From Ophioderma brevispina (taxonomy: Eukaryota; Echinodermata; Ophiuroidea; Amphilepidida; Ophiodermatidae): a stretch of 64,000 nt of DNA. The notes beneath the pieces were generated by a model. The model ran no database searches and had not been told where the DNA came from. It worked only from the letters and a program-made list of their open reading frames with translations. Made by a program: the position numbers and the translations under genes. The stretch spans positions 20,555 to 84,554 of the forward strand of contig JAMKCH010058523.1 in the NCBI GenBank assembly GCA_023653785.1. Reading direction: 5' to 3'. Every line of letters starts with the position of its first letter. The first letter of the stretch is position 1. This document shows, piece after piece, positions 58,175 to 64,000 of the stretch.

Positions 58175-58779
58175 CCCTTGGATTATGTGGTTTTCATTGC
58201 CAATGTAGATGAAAAAGGACACATGTAAAAATAGCTAGTCCGAGGAAATGAGCCTAATTAGTTACTGCATTTTCAGGCGTGTGCCGATTGCTTTAAAGCA
58301 ATAATGGCACACTTTTTGAAGAGTTCCACCAATTTTTCAAATTTCAGATACTTGCACACCTGTGTTGGAAATTCTTTTTAAGTATACCTGCAAATGACAA
58401 TGTTCAGAAATTTGTATTTGTTGTAAAAGAAGCTATCATGTAATTATAATCAGGATCCCTAATTGTGATGTTGGTTATGGCCCTTTGTATGGACTAAACT
58501 GTTTTAATGTAGTGGGGATACCTTTAAGCACAGATATAAATATTTAGGGCTATTTTGTATTTTTCGGGCTTTCTTAACATGTAATTTAGGATAGATTTCT
58601 ACCAATGGTCAATGTAAGCACAAATAGACAAAATACAAAAAAATATGAACGATATATAACAATGTTTAAATCCGTGGGCTGAAAAAAATGACCATAGGTG
58701 GTCCCCTTTTGCAGTTAGTGTTAAAGAAATGCGCACAAAAGTCCCATTTTTGCCCTCACAAAATGCTGTGGAGGGCCTA
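58175..58779. other. Non-coding stretch, nothing recognised
   Basis: No exon-like frame or matched repeat. Confidence 0.4.
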
Positions 58780-61213
58780 TGTTAAGGTAATTATTATCTT
58801 GTCTTGATCCAAATTTTCTGACCATAGATTCCTAAAACTTGATTAATAACAGGCTCTTTGCAATACTAGGATAATTTCTTGCTACTTTTCTTATATCAAT
58901 TTTAAAGGTGCATGTTCCGATCGTTTTTAGTACCCCCGATTTACCCGGAAGTAGTATCGATTTTGATATCAGATGAAAGGCCGTATTTTTCTCATTGTCG
59001 TCCTGAAATTTGAGCCCTCAAATCCATTTCATTTCCAAGATATAAACAAAAAACCGCCGTTTTAGTGGTTAACCATCAATATCAGCACAGTATTGAATAG
59101 GGCTTTGCAACATGCATTATTGCGTCTACCATCAAAACCGCAAGTTTGTTTCCCACGGTACTTGATGGGGTGTATGTGCAAGTGCCAGGCTCTCATATCA
59201 AGTAGAGAACACAATACACGTAAATCGGAACAAGCACCTTTAATGCCTTCATTATACATGGAGTGTGTCAGGGATGTAATTATTATCTTTAGTAAATATT
59301 TTCTGAGCATAAATTCATAAAATAATGAAAAATTAACTGAACCAAAGCTTTTGTCCTGTGCTATCCTGCTATCCATTGTATCACCTACATTATACTGGGA
59401 ACAAGTCAAGATAATTATTATCTTGGCCCTAAAATTATGGTAGACGTTTCATATAGAAGTCCCACTGACGCAAATGAGGCATTGCCATTCATTCCATCAA
59501 GTGCTGCACAACGTTATACATTTCTGACCACATATCAAAATATTAAAATAGCAAGTCTATTGAAAGACTACTATGCGAGATCATTATTATATTTTTTTAG
59601 TGTCAGAAAAAACGGTCATTTTAAGACATGCATCACTTATGTTCCTCCGTTGTGAGACATTTGATAAAACTTTGATACAAATTTTCACCACAATACTGCT
59701 GATTATTCAGAGATACAATTATCTTGTCTTCTCAAAGCTATGAGACATGGGAAACTATGGTGACATTAGCATAACAATTTTAATACATCATGTTTATTAC
59801 AGAGGTTATTCGTGTATGAAGTTGTAGTACGTGTGTTTGTGGTTGTTTATATTTGAACGGTAGATTAAAATCAGATGATATTAGTTAAACAATCGTTATA
59901 GTAGAGTGATTGTCGTACGCAAACCATTACTCTGTAATTTGTATTAAGTATTACATGTATGTAGTGGCCTTTCAGATGTCTAAGTAAAGGTCACTCTTTA
60001 AAGAACTTTACAAGGTTTTTGGTGTGAATGTATTCTGACGTGTGATTGACGTGGCACATAAATACATTTATGTATGTGACTTCTTTTCAGATGTCTATTA
60101 AAGTTATTTTGTACAGAAAATATACATGGTGTGTGTGAATGTATTGTGAGGTTTGATTACTCGGTATTTCATATTTTGCTCTAAAGTCAATAGTTTTAAA
60201 TTGGTCCACCTTTTGCACTTAAGGAATCACTTTTCTATGCTGCTTAAGTCGAAGATAATAATTATCCCCACCTCATATTGATCCTGCCATGTGTTGTCAG
60301 TGTGATTGCAGTGAAGGAGTTGGAAAAAATGAAATTGGATTTAACTTAAAAAAATTGCAATTACACTACCAAACTATGAGTTGGCAGACATTTAAAGGAA
60401 AATGCCAACAAATAGGGAAAGCTTGAAAATATAAAAAAAAAGTAGATCAAGTATTGCCTTCATACATGATGTTACATTGTAGAGAATGTACAGTGCAATA
60501 CAAATATGAATTTCGTATGAATTGCATAATATGAGGCTGGTACGAAATCACTTCAATAAATGCAGTATTATTTGGGACTGAAGCTCTGAAATTAATATTT
60601 AAGCCAGAGACCTTCAAAATGTATTGGCAAAAATGGACCAAATTGGTCCGGAATAAAAATTCTCTTGGTAAAGAAGCGATACTCGGACATTGAAAAGTAC
60701 GTAGATGGCCCCCTGGGTTTCGAACACTGAGCTCTATACAAGGGCTTGGGAACCTGGGCTTCGTAATGAGGCAATGAAGGCCATATGGTCATCCCCAAAA
60801 AGAGGCCCATGGATTGTTAGTCTTTAGGCCAACTAAAAAACACTGGTTTCAATCCAAAATGAATCTAAAACACCCCTCTTACATTTTCTCAAATATCACT
60901 GAGGTGTTAAATTACGTGTAGGTGTTTTGCAATAAAAATGCCTAAAACGAACTTCGACTCTAACTTTGTGTGCTCCACGAAGTTCACAAGGATGAGGCTT
61001 GTGGCACACTTGATGAAGTCACGTGATATATTCGCTGGCTTCTGTCGGTCTGCATGGAAGCGTTGTAAATATACCACAGGCAATAAACATGGTGAGCTTC
61101 CATGATCTGATGTACAGTTGTGGTACAATTGTCGGATAAATCTGAAAACCATCTGGTACGTTAGGGATATTTATTTATATGTGGCGATAGATTCATACCA
61201 ATAAATCACTTTA
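58780..61213 (-). repeat. Long dispersed repeat family, copy D, inverted
   Basis: Minus-strand order: ATTTATTGGTATGAATCTAT (about 61208), CACGTGACTTCATC, TTTAGTTGGCCTA, GGGGATGACC..CAGTGTTCGAAACC, then the block shared with copy C from TTTTTATTC.GGAC to CTTCGACTTAAGCAGCATAG and AGATAAT-box repeats (60253, 59409, 59276, 58788). It is the longest copy because it joins parts found separately in A, B and C. A family 2 MITE is nested at 58902-59243. Confidence 0.8.
58902..59243 (+). repeat. TTAA-flanked MITE family 2, nested in copy D
   Basis: TTAAAGGTGCATGTTCCGAT to AATCGGAACAAGCACCTTTAA. 342 bases with TTAA at both ends. It is the best-preserved copy of the family. Confidence 0.9.
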
Positions 61214-61440
61214 AAGTTCTTTTTGGCTACATAATTATCAGCGTCACCAAATGGTTTGACCATTGTACATATTGTACACACGTGCCAAATTGAAGTGTAA
61301 CTTGGTTGAAGTTGGTCCTCTCAATAAACTGAAGCAATCGGCCTCGGTCAATAGAAATTTAGGCTTCCCCTAGGTAATTCTCCTGGGTAATTAGTGTGCT
61401 GCTGTACAAGCCTCATTCCAAATCTGGTGAGCCTCAAAAC
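61214..61440. other. Non-coding stretch, nothing recognised
   Basis: Short gap between copy D and the possible coding fragment. No gene seen. Confidence 0.35.
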
Positions 61441-61646
61441 CTGGTGACGTGGGCGTCCACGAACTACGCATCGTCCTGTGGCAAATTGGAATTGAGCATT
61501 TCTTCTTTGGTAATCCTGTTACACCTGGAACTCAGGAAACCCCATTTACAGGAATCATCTCTGACACTTCAAGAGAAGTCACAAACGTATTGCATCAAGA
61601 ATGCGCACAGTTTGAGGGTGGCAACCCCCCCCCCCCATGCACTTAA
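61441..61646 (+). other. Possible coding fragment of about 66 codons, origin unknown
   Basis: The frame reading GDVGVHELRIVLWQIGIEHF, FFGNPVTPGTQETPFTGIIS and DTSREVTNVLHQECAQFEGG looks more protein-like than its surroundings. It ends at a C-run. A stop lies just upstream, and no acceptor, donor or family was recognised. It could be a retrocopy or exon remnant. Confidence 0.25.
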
Positions 61647-64000
61647 GTACATGTATCATCATCAAAAATAAATGAATTTTGTTTCAATATTGAAAGGTTT
61701 CATATCCTTGAGATGACGGCTGTCTATATTGTAGGTAATGGTTTTAACTCCCTTTTATACTATTTTGAGATAAAGATGATTTGGCAAAAGTTTTTTTTTG
61801 ATATATCAATGACAAAATGCAATCTGATACCAAAGTTGTGGCAAATTGACCTAAAACTATTACCGGAAGAAATTAAAAATATCAAAAAACGTAAGAAAAT
61901 TTTTTTTTTTTTGAAGGGATCATCATTAGGTACATTACCAAGCAGGGCATTGGTTCATTATAAGGACAATTGTGAGATGTTTAAAGTTATATGCCAAGTG
62001 GTATTCCAAGCTCTAGGCATAGGTTGGCAAATGGCACCTTAAAGGGGCATTCGTATCACGACCTCTCCTCCCTCCCCCGACTCGCCATTCATTCAAATTT
62101 TGAGATGTATATATCATCTGAACCCATTAAACCTTATATAAACCCATTGCGTGCCCTTAATCGTACATGTAAATTCCGGTGCGTCGTTATCTGTAACAAA
62201 ATTCGCATATTTGTATTTTCCGTAGGAAGGGACTAAAAGTAACAGCATAATGGCCTATGGGGAACGTGGAAACAAGCATTTCTCATAACAACATGACCGC
62301 AAGATCGCAATCAACTACAATTGGGTGAATAAACCTTTCTCAAGGATACCTGGGGAACCATGAATAAAACAGAAGCGTGCTGTGAAATCACGAAAGTAAA
62401 CTTTAACAACCCATTTTGGACCATATATCCCTAACGTCCCTTAAAACCTTAAAAAAAAAACCACTCGATAAAAAATTACGGAGAGGACCCCCCCCCCCCT
62501 TTTTTTTGCCCCCCTTTTTTTTTAATATTTAAAACATGTTCTGTAGGTGTTTGTTGAAAAATACAAAAATAACGCACCTCACTTTTTGCGGTGATTGTCA
62601 GATTTTCCTCTAGGACGTTAAGGATACACTTCCCCATTGAAGGGAACCTCTACAGGAAAATTATCAGGGAGGATTGGTCTAAGACTTAAAATTTTTCAAT
62701 CTCACTAAGGTATTTCCATTTTGGTGAATAATGTTAATCTAAATATGAATGAAGAATGAACTGACTTTGGGGTAAGATTTATGAGCGTGTCATCTATGAA
62801 ATGATAATAAATTTGCATTCCTGAGAGAATTGTCACTTCACATAATCTTTAGTTCCGCCTCTCTTTGGATTTGGTGATGATGAATACTAAGAGAATCATA
62901 GGAATCTAGATAGATCGCAAAGGTAATAAAATATTCAAAGTATATCAGTGTAACAAATTGTTATATCCATTAACTACCGTTGTGTCCAACAAATACGCGG
63001 ACACTTGGTGACCGGCGCATAAGTTTGAACAAAAGCACGTGGTTACTTATTCTTTGTTGTTAAGGTAAGATGGGGACTGTTAGCTAATGTCCTGGAAAGT
63101 TCATATAAAAAATTTATGCAAAACGCATAAACTGATTAACACAGAACTGATTTCCTGCTTGGTTATCGTTGTATGGAAACCAATAGTGCTTCACCTTTGG
63201 ATCCACAACCCAATCAGGGTGTTTATTTTCGGGGAAGCTGCCCGGCTCCGGGAAACGGTCACTTCGCTATTTGCCACCGGGGGCTTGTGGACAATTATAC
63301 AATTTCCTCCCACCCAACGATATGTGGTAACCAGCGAAGGTCAGGTTAATTTCCTCAATTTAGGTTTTATTGGTTTTATTGGTATCTTTGCAAGGTCTTA
63401 TAACATATGAACTTTTGTTTCCTGTAAATAGAATTTTGGGAGGTTGTTTTATATTTACGATTATGTTGGTAAGCTTTTTTGTGCGGGAAAATTGAAGAAA
63501 TAGTGTCATTTTATGGATCTAAACCTTCTATAAATTGAAACTTGTACGCAATATACATATATAAATAACTTGACAATGGATGGTAACTTAAGTTAGGCTA
63601 GTTGATAGGTCAGTTCCTTAGCAAATGCGCATCGCTTAAAAACTAGTAAATATGTATGTATTTCCAATAAGGATCTTAATTGGGAATTTCGGTTGAAGTA
63701 GCCAAAGGAAGGTACCGATCCATTAATATAGCCTAAGTGCCGGTGGAGTGGAAACACAACGGCTTAGTATTTATAAAATGGTCGCAGTGTGCATTAGGAG
63801 TATAACAGGACTTCGAATGTGTAGTTAGGACTGTTCATTCCGCCGCTACTTCTTTTGGCAAATGCTGAGGAGTTGGGAACCTCAGGGCTTCGTACATTAC
63901 TGGTCGCTGAGTGCTTTTGGAATTGAAAAGAAACTGGGAATTGGTACCTAAATAGTTGAAAATACTTTGCTTTGGAATTGGAAATAAATAGGAGATCTTA
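61647..64000. other. Non-coding stretch, no gene seen
   Basis: C-runs near 61626 and 62488 and several T-runs. The frames at 61713-62042 and 63087-63410 lack domain or splice support. Confidence 0.5.

Noticed and set aside
59062..59409. 115-codon minus-strand frame
   Set aside because: It is mostly the reverse of a family 2 MITE; the frame is shared by chance between repeat copies.

Overview
The window is animal (metazoan) nuclear DNA, most likely from a marine invertebrate. It is AT-rich. Real coding sequence is split into short exons with GT..AG borders, and the rest is intron or intergenic DNA full of tRNA-derived SINEs, TTAA-flanked MITEs, hAT-type MITEs, foldback elements and decayed retrotransposons. 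I cannot name the species. The DIRS-type retroelement and the SINE style would suit an echinoderm, hemichordate, cephalochordate or cnidarian, but that is only a leaning. Many homopolymer runs and single-base differences between repeat copies suggest real decay, a noisy assembly, or both, so single frameshifts should not be over-read.

Layout. 1-16 kb: mostly repeats. This holds two copies of a long dispersed repeat (copies A and B), a SINE, a decayed DIRS/Ngaro-type tyrosine-recombinase retrotransposon on the minus strand (about 7.75-9.8 kb), a second SINE type (11.1 kb) and a cluster of tRNA-like repeats (13.0-14.1 kb). 16-18.2 kb: copy C of the long repeat, which carries iterated AGATAAT-T-ATTATCT palindromes. 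22.1-33.4 kb: minus-strand exons. Three terminal exons (24.86-22.08 kb) end in a PKKKRK nuclear-localisation signal and a small conserved domain; three exons (33.35-30.98 kb) read as an N-terminal part. 33.5-39.2 kb: foldback elements, MITEs and a LINE reverse-transcriptase fragment. 39.28-49.74 kb: eight plus-strand exons of a gene whose second exon carries a ParB/sulfiredoxin-like domain with a G-G-N-H-x-R-x-A motif. Its introns hold MITEs and a palindrome of about 970 bp. 49.8-64 kb: no convincing gene. It holds a full-length SINE with target-site duplication, a hAT MITE with 8-bp duplication, several foldback MITEs and copy D of the long repeat, inverted relative to copy C.

Main biological point. 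The ParB-domain exons (plus) and the two minus-strand exon groups may be pieces of one gene. The N-terminal group ends in phase 0 and the ParB group starts in phase 0. The C-terminal group needs a phase-1 donor. No ParB-type exons are visible on the minus strand between 24.9 and 31.0 kb, where they would be expected. This points either to an inversion or mis-assembly that broke one gene, or to two incomplete neighbouring paralogues. The ParB fold is normally bacterial, so an intron-rich animal gene carrying it is the most interesting object here. The second is the unexplained long repeat family with regular self-complementary boxes.
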